A program made the translations under genes and the position numbers. From Rhodospirillales bacterium RIFCSPLOWO2_12_FULL_67_15 (GTDB taxonomy: Bacteria > Pseudomonadota > Alphaproteobacteria > Rhodospirillales > 2-12-FULL-67-15): a stretch of 8,680 nucleotides of DNA. The stretch covers positions 513 through 9,192 of the forward strand of contig MIAC01000028.1 of NCBI GenBank assembly GCA_001830475.1, in the 5' to 3' direction. The notes below the pieces were generated by a model. That model made no database searches and was not told the origin of the DNA. It saw only the letters and a list, made by a program, of their open reading frames with translations. Positions within the stretch are counted from its first letter, which is position 1, and every line of letters starts with the position of its first letter. Shown here in pieces: positions 1 through 5,843 of the stretch.

Positions 1-689
1 TCGACCATGTAAACCTTTTGCTCGATGCGCTCGACCATGATCGTCTGGGGCGTCACCTCGACCCGGGCGGGGTCGCGCAGCATCTCGGAGGCCAAGCGGG
101 CGACGTCGGCCGGCATGGTCGCGGAGAAGAGCAGCGATTGGCGCGCCTTGGGCAGCGCGGCGACGATCCGGCGCACGTCGCGGATGAAGCCCATGTCGAG
201 CATCCGGTCGGCCTCGTCGAGGACGAGGTGGGAAACCTTGTCCAAGCGGACGTGGCGCTGGCCGAGGAGATCGAGCAGGCGGCCCGGGGTGGCGATCAGG
301 ATATCGACGCCCGCATTGAGCGCCTTGACCTGCGGCCCTTGGCCGACGCCGCCCAAGATGACGGTGTGGCGAAGATGGAGGTGGCGGCCGTAGGCCTGGA
401 CCCGCTCGCCGATCTGAAGCGCCAACTCGCGCGTCGGCGCAAGGATCAGGGCGCGCAACAAGCGCGGACCGTGGCCCGCCGGTTGGGCGGCGAGCTGTTG
501 CAGGATCGGCAGGACGAAGGCCGCCGTCTTGCCGGTGCCGGTCTGGGCGATGCCGAGAAGGTCGCGGCCCGCGAGCAACAGCGGGATCGCCTGGGTCTGG
601 ATCGGGGTGGGGGTGGCGTAGTTTTCCGCGCTGAGCGCGCGTTGGATCGGTTCGGCGATGCCGAGACCGGAGAACGTGGAGTGAGTCAC
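1..689 (-). CDS. rhlE: DEAD-box ATP-dependent RNA helicase, RhlE-type (N-terminal part, C-terminus beyond window)
   Basis: This is an ATP-dependent RNA-unwinding enzyme of the cytoplasm; RhlE relatives act in ribosome maturation, RNA decay and cold adaptation. The reading frame gives 229 residues before the left edge, covering all of RecA domain 1. Visible motifs in order are a Q-motif (PTPIQ, about residues 27-31), Walker A AQTGTGKT (48-55), Ia PTRELA (85-90), TPGR (134-137), DEAD (158-161) followed by RMLDMGF, and SAT (189-191). RecA domain 2 is not in the window. The start is GTG at 687-689: an in-frame TAA lies six codons upstream and no ATG lies between them, while AAGGAA at 701-706 is 11 nt away. 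The family is certain. The RhlE subtype rests on the [15 protein letters not shown] and [11 protein letters not shown] wording, and RhlB or DeaD paralogues cannot be excluded without the C-terminus. Confidence 0.93.
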   Translation of the reverse strand, partial: MTHSTFSGLGIAEPIQRALSAENYATPTPIQTQAIPLLLAGRDLLGIAQTGTGKTAAFVLPILQQLAAQPAGHGPRLLRALILAPTRELALQIGERVQAYGRHLHLRHTVILGGVGQGPQVKALNAGVDILIATPGRLLDLLGQRHVRLDKVSHLVLDEADRMLDMGFIRDVRRIVAALPKARQSLLFSATMPADVARLASEMLRDPARVEVTPQTIMVERIEQKVYMV

Positions 690-716
690 TTGTACAATAT
701 TTCCTTATACGCCGGG

Positions 717-740
717 GCGCGAACGCGATGCGTTGCGCGC
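717..740 (-). promoter_or_regulatory. Stable hairpin just upstream of the helicase ribosome-binding site
   Basis: Bases 717-726 pair with 730-734 and 736-740, giving 10 base pairs with one bulged base (735) and a 3-nt loop (727-729). In the helicase transcript the stem ends about 10 nt before the AAGGAA Shine-Dalgarno sequence. No T-run follows, so it is not an intrinsic terminator. It may affect ribosome access or mRNA stability, which is inference. Confidence 0.5.
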
Positions 741-804
741 GGAATCGGCGCTTTTTGCCCCGCCCCACGCGCATTCGGGGCGTTGCGGATTTAAAAAGAT
801 TGTC

Positions 805-841
805 CCGGGATGAGAAGGGCTCCCGGCCGGAGGCGGGGAGC
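805..841 (-). promoter_or_regulatory. Two mutually exclusive hairpins (attenuator-like) in the helicase leader
   Basis: Reading the minus strand, a first hairpin pairs 836-841 with 819-824 (GCTCCC/GGGAGC). A second pairs 821-826 with 805-810 (CCGGGA/TCCCGG, 10-nt loop). They share bases 821-824, so only one can form at a time. The second is followed, after 7 nt, by a run of five T (793-797). This resembles a weak terminator/antiterminator pair, or simply a weak terminator for read-through from aspS. The gap before the T-run is longer than usual, so confidence is low. Confidence 0.3.
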
Positions 842-875
842 GCGTCGCGCGATCGCGAGAAATCGGTCGCGGGGT

Positions 876-904
876 ATATGGGGGCTTTACCCGGCGTTGT
901 CAAG
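876..904 (-). promoter_or_regulatory. Predicted vegetative promoter for the helicase gene
   Basis: On the minus strand, CTTGAC (899-904) is followed after exactly 17 bp by CCATAT (876-881). This matches five of six bases of the alphaproteobacterial -10 consensus CTATAT and all of the -35 consensus. Transcription would begin near 869. It lies just after the aspS stop codon, so the helicase would have its own start signal even if aspS reads through. Confidence 0.5.
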
Positions 905-940
905 CGCCAATAAGGATTAAGAACGCGTTTAACGCTCGTC

Positions 941-2722
941 CTAGCTCTTCGGCTTGGGCAGATCGAGCTTCAGGTGCAGTTCCTTGAGCCGCGCCGGGTC
1001 GGCGGGCGCGGGCGCGCCCATGAGCAAATCCTGCGCCTGCTGGTTCATGGGGAAGACGATGACCTCGCGGATGTTGGGCTCGTCGGCGAGCATCATCACG
1101 ATCCGGTCGATGCCCGGCGCCGAGCCGCCGTGCGGGGGCGCGCCGAAGCGGAACGCCGACAACATGCCGCCGAAGCGCCGTTCGACCTCTTCCTTGCCGT
1201 AGCCCGCGATGGCGAAGGCGCGGAGCATGATGTCGGGCCGGTGGTTGCGGATCGCGCCGCTCGAAAGCTCGACCCCGTTGCAGACGATGTCGTACTGGTA
1301 GGCGAGGATTCCAAGCGGGTCCGACCCGTTCAACGCTTCCAGCCCCCCTTGCGGCATCGAGAACGGGTTGTGGCTGAACTCGATCTTCTTCGTGTCCTCG
1401 TTGAACTCGTACATCGGGAAGTCCACCACCCAGCAGAAGCGGAAGGCGTTCTTTTCGACCAGGTCCAATTCCTCGGCGATGCGGGTGCGGGCGAGGCCGG
1501 CGAACTTTTCCGCCTTTTTCTTCTCGCCGCAAACGAAGAAGACCGCGTCGCCGTCCTTGGCTTGGCTCGCGGCGCGCAACCGAGCGATCCGCTCCCCGTC
1601 CAGATTCTTGCCGATCGGGCCCTTGGCCGCGCCGCCCTCGAAGATCATGTAGCCGAGCCCGCCCGCGCCTTCCGCCTTGGCCCAGTCGTTGAGCTTGTCG
1701 AAGTAGCTGCGCGGCTGGGTGCCGGCGCCGGGCGCGGGAATGGCGCGCACCACCGCGCCCTTGCCGATCAGGTTCGCGAACAACGCGAATCCGGAACCGC
1801 GGAATATTTCGGTCGTGTCGCTCATCACGATCGGGTTGCGCAAATCGGGCTTGTCGTTGCCGTATTTGAGCAGGCTTTCGGCGTAGGGGATGCGCGGAAA
1901 CGGCGGCCGGGTCACCGTTCGTCCATGCGCGAATTCCTCGAACACGCCCGCGAGCACCGGCTCGATCGCGGCGAACACGTCTTCCTGGGTGACGAAGGCC
2001 ATCTCGAAGTCGAGCTGATAGAACTCGCCCGGGCTTCGGTCGGCGCGCGCGTCCTCGTCGCGGAAGCAGGGCGCGATCTGGAAATAGCGGTCGAAGCCCG
2101 AAACCATGATGAGCTGCTTGAACTGCTGCGGCGCCTGGGGCAGGGCGTAGAACTGGCCGGGGTGATTGCGCGACGGCACCAGGTAGTCGCGCGCGCCCTC
2201 GGGCGAGCTCGCGGTCAGGATCGGGGTCTGGAACTCGACGAAGCCCCGCTCGGTCATGCGTTTGCGAATACTGGCGATGACGTGGCTGCGCAGCAGCATG
2301 TTGCGGTGCGGTTTTTCCCGACGCAGATCGAGGAACCGGTAGCTCAAGCGCAAGTCCTCGGGATACTCGACCTCGCCCGCGACCTGGATCGGCAGCACTT
2401 CGGCCGGGCTCTCGATCGCAATGGCGGCGATGGCGACCTCGACCTCGCCGGTCGGAAGATTGGGATTGACGGTCTCGGGCTCGCGCTTGACCACCTCGCC
2501 GGTGACAGTGACGACGCTTTCCGCACGCACCGCTTCCGCGAGTCCGAACAGCGGCCCGGAAATGTCGATTACGCATTGGGTCAGCCCGTAATGGTCGCGG
2601 AGGTCGATAAAGAGCAGGTTGCCGTGGTCGCGTTTGCGGTGCACCCAGCCCGAAAGCCGGGCCGTCCGGCCGACGTGCGCGGGGCGGAGTTCGCCGCAGG
2701 TGTGGGTGCGATAGGGATGCAT
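941..2722 (-). CDS. aspS: Aspartyl-tRNA synthetase, probably non-discriminating (Asp/Asn)
   Basis: This cytoplasmic class IIb synthetase charges tRNA-Asp with aspartate. It has 593 residues, the usual bacterial length. In order come the N-terminal OB-fold anticodon-binding domain (about 1-105, with the [10 protein letters not shown] and FIDLRD blocks), the catalytic domain with motif 1, the [10 protein letters not shown] block, motif 2 FRDED starting at F220, an inserted GAD domain (about 290-400), and motif 3 GIDR ending at R540. H33 is at the position where non-discriminating enzymes have His and E. coli-type enzymes have Leu, so it probably also makes Asp-tRNA-Asn for GatCAB. The start at 2722 ([12 protein letters not shown]) is preferred; an upstream in-frame start at 2758 would add 12 unconserved residues and overlap the predicted promoter. 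No convincing terminator hairpin follows the TAG. Confidence 0.97.
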   Translation of the reverse strand: MHPYRTHTCGELRPAHVGRTARLSGWVHRKRDHGNLLFIDLRDHYGLTQCVIDISGPLFGLAEAVRAESVVTVTGEVVKREPETVNPNLPTGEVEVAIAAIAIESPAEVLPIQVAGEVEYPEDLRLSYRFLDLRREKPHRNMLLRSHVIASIRKRMTERGFVEFQTPILTASSPEGARDYLVPSRNHPGQFYALPQAPQQFKQLIMVSGFDRYFQIAPCFRDEDARADRSPGEFYQLDFEMAFVTQEDVFAAIEPVLAGVFEEFAHGRTVTRPPFPRIPYAESLLKYGNDKPDLRNPIVMSDTTEIFRGSGFALFANLIGKGAVVRAIPAPGAGTQPRSYFDKLNDWAKAEGAGGLGYMIFEGGAAKGPIGKNLDGERIARLRAASQAKDGDAVFFVCGEKKKAEKFAGLARTRIAEELDLVEKNAFRFCWVVDFPMYEFNEDTKKIEFSHNPFSMPQGGLEALNGSDPLGILAYQYDIVCNGVELSSGAIRNHRPDIMLRAFAIAGYGKEEVERRFGGMLSAFRFGAPPHGGSAPGIDRIVMMLADEPNIREVIVFPMNQQAQDLLMGAPAPADPARLKELHLKLDLPKPKS

Positions 2723-2752
2723 CGAATGGATTCCGGGCGGAAAGGCGGGCAA

Positions 2753-2781
2753 AAGCACACCGCCCGGCCGAGTTTGTCAAG
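2753..2781 (-). promoter_or_regulatory. aspS: Candidate aspS promoter
   Basis: On the minus strand CTTGAC (2776-2781), also readable as TTGACA, lies with 17-bp spacing before GTGCTT (2753-2758). The -35 is perfect but the -10 is poor. The same 11-mer GCGCTTGACAA is found in the helicase promoter. Transcription would start near 2745, about 20 nt before the chosen ATG, which argues against the longer aspS reading frame. Confidence 0.35.
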
Positions 2782-2806
2782 CGCGGGCGTTGACCGGACG
2801 CCCGCG
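2782..2806. repeat. Perfect 9-bp inverted repeat, operator candidate in divergent promoter region
   Basis: CGCGGGCGT (2782-2790) is repeated in inverse as ACGCCCGCG (2798-2806) around a 7-bp centre. It abuts the -35 box of the aspS promoter candidate and covers that of the plus-strand candidate. Both predicted transcripts begin outside it, so it would act as DNA, for example as a binding site for a dimeric regulator. GC-rich palindromes also occur by chance in such genomes. Confidence 0.4.
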
Positions 2807-2817
2807 AAACGCCACAT
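2789..2817 (+). promoter_or_regulatory. Candidate promoter for the zinc-ribbon gene and rnd
   Basis: GTTGAC (2789-2794) is followed after 17 bp by CCACAT (2812-2817), four of six matches to the alphaproteobacterial -10 CTATAT. Transcription would start near 2824, about 20 nt before the ATG at 2846. The -35 box overlaps the inverted repeat and lies 7 bp from the divergent aspS -35 box. Confidence 0.3.
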
Positions 2818-2845
2818 CTTAGTTTAGACCAAGGCCCCGCGCCCC

Positions 2846-3073
2846 ATGACCCCGTCTTCGCCCGAACCGTCCAACGATACCCGCCACCTCTCGCCCGGCA
2901 TGGGCCCGGCCCGCTGCCCCAACTGCGGCGAGCGCCAGAACGTCGCCCTGGGCGAGTTCGCGCCCTCGCGCGAGCCCTTCGGCCCGGTGCACTGCATGGT
3001 ATGCGGCCATGCCTTCTCCCGCCGGGAGTTCCGGGACGGTCTTCCTCCGGCGGGCCGGCGGAGCGTGCTTTGA
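2846..3073 (+). CDS. Small zinc-ribbon protein of unknown function
   Basis: A 75-residue protein that I do not recognise as a named family. It has a four-cysteine zinc-ribbon pattern: CPNC (C24-C27), 22 residues, then CMVC (C50-C53) followed by GHAF. The first 20 residues and the last 15 look disordered, rich in Pro, Ser and Arg. There is no signal peptide or membrane segment, so it should be cytoplasmic. A weak AAGG (2831-2834) precedes the ATG by 11 nt. Reality is supported by strongly GC-biased third positions like its neighbours, by the paired CxxC motifs, and by a TGA that overlaps the rnd start (TTGA), the mark of translational coupling. It may bind nucleic acid or assist RNase D, which is inference. 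A shadow reading frame remains possible but less likely. Confidence 0.72.
   Translation: MTPSSPEPSNDTRHLSPGMGPARCPNCGERQNVALGEFAPSREPFGPVHCMVCGHAFSRREFRDGLPPAGRRSVL
3060..3063 (+). promoter_or_regulatory. rnd: Ribosome-binding site fixing the rnd start
   Basis: GGAG lies 6 nt before the TTG at 3070, inside the end of the zinc-ribbon gene. It favours TTG over the in-frame ATG at 3001, which would put 69 bases of overlap on the upstream gene and add an unconserved Pro/Gly/Ser-rich stretch. Confidence 0.6.
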
Positions 3074-4299
3074 ACAGACATCCCTCTCGCCCCGCCGAGA
3101 CCACGGCGGCGGGCGCGGCGCCGGCGCTCATCAATGAAAGCGCGGCGCTCGCCGAATTTTGCCGGCGCGTCGAACGCGCCCCGTTCGTCACGGTCGACAC
3201 CGAATTCATGCGCGAACGGACCTTCTGGCCGATTCTCTGCGTCGTCCAGGTGGCCGGCGGCGGCATGGACAAGGACCCGGCCGCGGCGGCGGCGATCGAC
3301 GCGCTCGCGCCGGGACTCGATCTCACGCCGTTGTTCAGGATTCTCGGCGATCCCAACATCCTCAAGGTCTTCCACGCCGCCCGGCAGGACCTGGAGATTT
3401 TCTATTATCTCATGAAAAAGCTGCCGGCGCCGGTGTTCGACACCCAGGTCGCGGCGATGGTCTGCGGCTTCGGCGATTCGGCGAGCTACGAAACCTTGGT
3501 CGGCACGCTGGCCCGCGCGCGGATCGACAAGTCCTCGCGCTTCACCGACTGGTCGGTCAGGCCCTTGAGCGATCGGCAGATCGCCTACGCGCTCGCCGAC
3601 GTGATCCATCTCCGCCAAGTCTACGAAGAACTCGGCCGCCGGCTCGCCGCCAGCGGCCGCGAAGCGTGGCTTAGTGAGGAAATGGCGACGCTGACCGCGG
3701 AAGCCACCTACGACGTGGACCCGTCGCGGGCCTGGCTGCGCCTCAAGGCGCGCGGCGGCGGACGCTTCCTCGCCGTCCTGCGCGAGGTCGCCGCCTGGCG
3801 CGAGCGCGAGGCCCAGCGCCGCGACCTGCCGCGCGGCCGGATCGTGCGCGACGAGGCGCTGCTCGAGATCGCGCATCATCGCCCGGCCACGGCCGAGGCG
3901 CTCGCCCGCACGCGCGGGCTCGGCGCCAGGCTCGCCGAGGGGCCGATGGGCGCGGGACTGTTGCAAGCCATCGCCGCCGGCCTGGCGGTTCCGGACCAGG
4001 ATTGTCCGCGGCTGGAGGAAAAGCCCGAACTTCCCAACGGTCTCGGCCCCGTCACCGACCTGCTCAAGGTCCTGCTCAAGTTCAAGTCGGAGGATTCGGG
4101 CGTGGCGCAGAAGCTGCTCGCCTCCTCAGCCGACCTCGAACGAATCGCCGCTTTCGGCGAAAAGGCCGAGGTCGCGGCGCTGCACGGCTGGCGGCGCGAG
4201 GCGTTCGGCGCGGACGCGCTCAGATTGATCCGGGGCGAAATCGCGCTTTCGGCCGAAGGCCGGCGGATCAGGGTGTTCGCGAATAAATCCGATAAGTAA
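3070..4299 (+). CDS. rnd: Ribonuclease D
   Basis: A 3'-to-5' exoribonuclease of the DEDDy family that trims 3' ends of tRNA precursors and other stable RNAs in the cytoplasm. With the TTG start it has 409 residues, slightly longer than E. coli RNase D (about 375) because of about 18 extra N-terminal residues. All catalytic positions are present: Exo I D43 and E45 (VDTEF), Exo II D107 (HAARQD), Exo III Y173 and D177 (YALAD). The MRERTFWP block after Exo I is typical. A first HRDC domain follows (about 220-300) and a second HRDC-like region fills about 325-405. The gene overlaps the zinc-ribbon gene by 4 bp, so the two are probably co-transcribed. It is convergent with ppx and only 10 bp separates the two stop codons, with no terminator hairpin seen between them. 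Confidence 0.95.
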   Translation: MNRHPSRPAETTAAGAAPALINESAALAEFCRRVERAPFVTVDTEFMRERTFWPILCVVQVAGGGMDKDPAAAAAIDALAPGLDLTPLFRILGDPNILKVFHAARQDLEIFYYLMKKLPAPVFDTQVAAMVCGFGDSASYETLVGTLARARIDKSSRFTDWSVRPLSDRQIAYALADVIHLRQVYEELGRRLAASGREAWLSEEMATLTAEATYDVDPSRAWLRLKARGGGRFLAVLREVAAWREREAQRRDLPRGRIVRDEALLEIAHHRPATAEALARTRGLGARLAEGPMGAGLLQAIAAGLAVPDQDCPRLEEKPELPNGLGPVTDLLKVLLKFKSEDSGVAQKLLASSADLERIAAFGEKAEVAALHGWRREAFGADALRLIRGEIALSAEGRRIRVFANKSDK

Positions 4300-4309
4300 T
4301 GCGCGGACG

Positions 4310-5839
4310 TCAGCGGAGTTTCGGCTCCAACTCCAGCGCGCGCGCCAGGGAGCGCAGGCGCCGGTCCACCGTCTCGCCGGCGTAGGCCGCGCGCGCCCGC
4401 GGCAGCTTGAGAATCAAAGCGTCGCCGGCGATTTTCAGGCGGGTCCGCGCCAACAGGCCCGGGGCGCCGCCCGACAGGGCATAGGCGAGACGGAGCGCGA
4501 GCCCGAGGACGTTGGCCCCATGCAAGCGCTCGTCGTCGAGCAGCCCCGCATACGGCTTCGCCGGCGCGGAATCGATCATGCCGTTGTAGCGGACGAAAAC
4601 GGCGAGCGCGGCATAGGCCCGATCGGCGTGGGAAAGCCCGCCGAGCGGCAGGCGCAAGACGCGCGCGAGCGCGTGTTCGGCCCGGTAGTCGGGATGATCG
4701 AACCGCGCCACGTCGGACAAATAACAGACGACCAGGCGCAACCTCCGCTCGCGTCCGCTCCGGCCACGGGGCAGGGATCGAAACAAAGGATCGAGCCAAT
4801 GGCAGATTTCCTCGCCATCGAGAGTAAACCGCCCCATCCGCCTGGCGATGGCCGCCGCGCCTTCGACCAGCAAATCCCGTTCCTTGCCGGGGCGCTCCGG
4901 CAGGGCGGACAGAAAAGCCCCTTCGCGGATGCCGTAGCCGGAAAAGACGACGTTGTCGGGGCGGCCTTTTTCGATCAAGGCGCGCAGAACCAGCGCGGCG
5001 AAAGACAGGGTCTCGGCGCGGCGCGGGGATATTTTTTCGATCTTCAGCAGCGTTTCGCGCGACAAATCGGAGAGAATGGCGGCGATCCGCGAAACTTCGT
5101 CGGCCGCGATCTCGTAGCCGTCGATGATGTGCAGAGGATGTTTCGTTTGACCGAGGAGGATGTGCGCGATCGCCCGCCACGCTCCGCCGGTGACGTAGAG
5201 GCTGCGGCCCTTGAGGCGGCGCAGCCAAGAGAGGGCGGCGAGCTCGCGCTCGATCACGTCCTTCGCGCGCTTGCGGCTGCCATCGGTGCGCTCGGCCAGA
5301 ACCAGGTGACCCAGCATCAGGCTCGCGCTCCGGCGGATTTGGCCGCGGTCGAGCGCGACCAGCTCGAGGCTGCCGCCGCCGAGATCGCCCAAGAGGCCGT
5401 CAGCGTCGGGAACGCTCGCGAGCAGGCCGAACGCGGAAAAACGGGCTTCCTCGGTCCCGCTCAACACCCGGACGGGGATATGGAACCGGCGTTCGATTCG
5501 GGCGACGAAAGAACCGCCGTCCTCGGCCTCGCGAACCGCGGCCGTCGCGAGCGCCCTGATCCGGCCGACTCGCATCGCCCGGGCGAGACGAACGAACCGC
5601 GCCAGCGCCGCCATCGCGCTATCCCGCCCGTCGGGGTTGAGCCGGCGGGTATCGGCGAGGCCGCGGGCCAGGGCGCAATGGACCTTTTCGTTGAACAGAG
5701 GGGTCGCCAGCGAGGCGATCCCCTCGTAGACGACGAGACGAACGGTGTTCGACCCGATGTCGATGATCGCCGTGCGCGGCAACGCGGGGGCTTGTTTCTT
5801 CGACACGACGGCGCGCGCCGCGGACAATGGCCGCCGCAC
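4310..5839 (-). CDS. ppx: Exopolyphosphatase, Ppx/GppA family
   Basis: This enzyme removes phosphate from the ends of polyphosphate chains and in some family members hydrolyses pppGpp. It has 509 residues, close to E. coli Ppx (513). The ASKHA-fold N-terminal half shows the phosphate-1 loop IDIGSNTVRL (26-35), the catalytic-region SGTEEAR (126-132) and the phosphate-2 loop GDLGGGSLEL (150-159). The C-terminal half (from about 315) is the HD-like helical domain with HPDYRAEHAL. The start is GTG at 5839, 4 nt after the ppk stop codon; no strong Shine-Dalgarno is visible, so translation probably depends on coupling to ppk. GTG at 5806 is another possible start. Pairing with ppk supports a polyphosphate role rather than GppA alone, though dual activity cannot be ruled out. 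Confidence 0.94.
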   Translation of the reverse strand: MRRPLSAARAVVSKKQAPALPRTAIIDIGSNTVRLVVYEGIASLATPLFNEKVHCALARGLADTRRLNPDGRDSAMAALARFVRLARAMRVGRIRALATAAVREAEDGGSFVARIERRFHIPVRVLSGTEEARFSAFGLLASVPDADGLLGDLGGGSLELVALDRGQIRRSASLMLGHLVLAERTDGSRKRAKDVIERELAALSWLRRLKGRSLYVTGGAWRAIAHILLGQTKHPLHIIDGYEIAADEVSRIAAILSDLSRETLLKIEKISPRRAETLSFAALVLRALIEKGRPDNVVFSGYGIREGAFLSALPERPGKERDLLVEGAAAIARRMGRFTLDGEEICHWLDPLFRSLPRGRSGRERRLRLVVCYLSDVARFDHPDYRAEHALARVLRLPLGGLSHADRAYAALAVFVRYNGMIDSAPAKPYAGLLDDERLHGANVLGLALRLAYALSGGAPGLLARTRLKIAGDALILKLPRARAAYAGETVDRRLRSLARALELEPKLR

Positions 5840-5843
5840 AGAC

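Larger units (their letters stand above)
690..869 (-). promoter_or_regulatory. Long structured 5' leader of the DEAD-box helicase gene
   Basis: If the promoter at 876-904 is correct, the helicase mRNA carries about 180 nt of untranslated leader. No convincing gene lies in this stretch. Two structures stand out. One is a 10-bp hairpin at 717-740. The other is a pair of competing hairpins at 805-841. The ribosome-binding site AAGGAA (701-706) follows the first hairpin by about 10 nt in an AU-rich stretch. Long structured leaders are known for cold-regulated helicase genes of other bacteria; that this one regulates expression is inference. Confidence 0.5.

Noticed and set aside
701..712. TATAAG on the minus strand as a -10 box close to the helicase start
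   Set aside because: No -35-like hexamer lies 16-18 bp upstream, and the AAGG overlaps the ribosome-binding site, which explains the sequence better.
18..913. Plus-strand open frames over the helicase and its upstream region
   Set aside because: The minus-strand frame has every DEAD-box motif; the plus-strand ones are shadows, including the 61-residue frame at 728-913 that lies over the leader and promoter.
905..940. Palindromic AACGCGTT region as the aspS terminator
   Set aside because: The palindrome leaves no room for a loop and no T-run follows on the minus strand.
974..2827. A 617-residue open frame on the plus strand covering aspS
   Set aside because: It is the mirror of a conserved aspS gene in GC-rich DNA, has no recognisable domain, and consists of Arg/Ala/Glu/Leu-rich low-complexity wording.
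900..3365. An 821-residue minus-strand open frame across aspS and part of rnd
   Set aside because: Out of frame with AspRS, Arg-rich and domainless, and it crosses the divergent promoter region and another gene.
2824..3966. A 380-residue minus-strand open frame opposite the zinc-ribbon gene and rnd
   Set aside because: RNase D catalytic motifs on the plus strand are unambiguous; this frame shows no domain.
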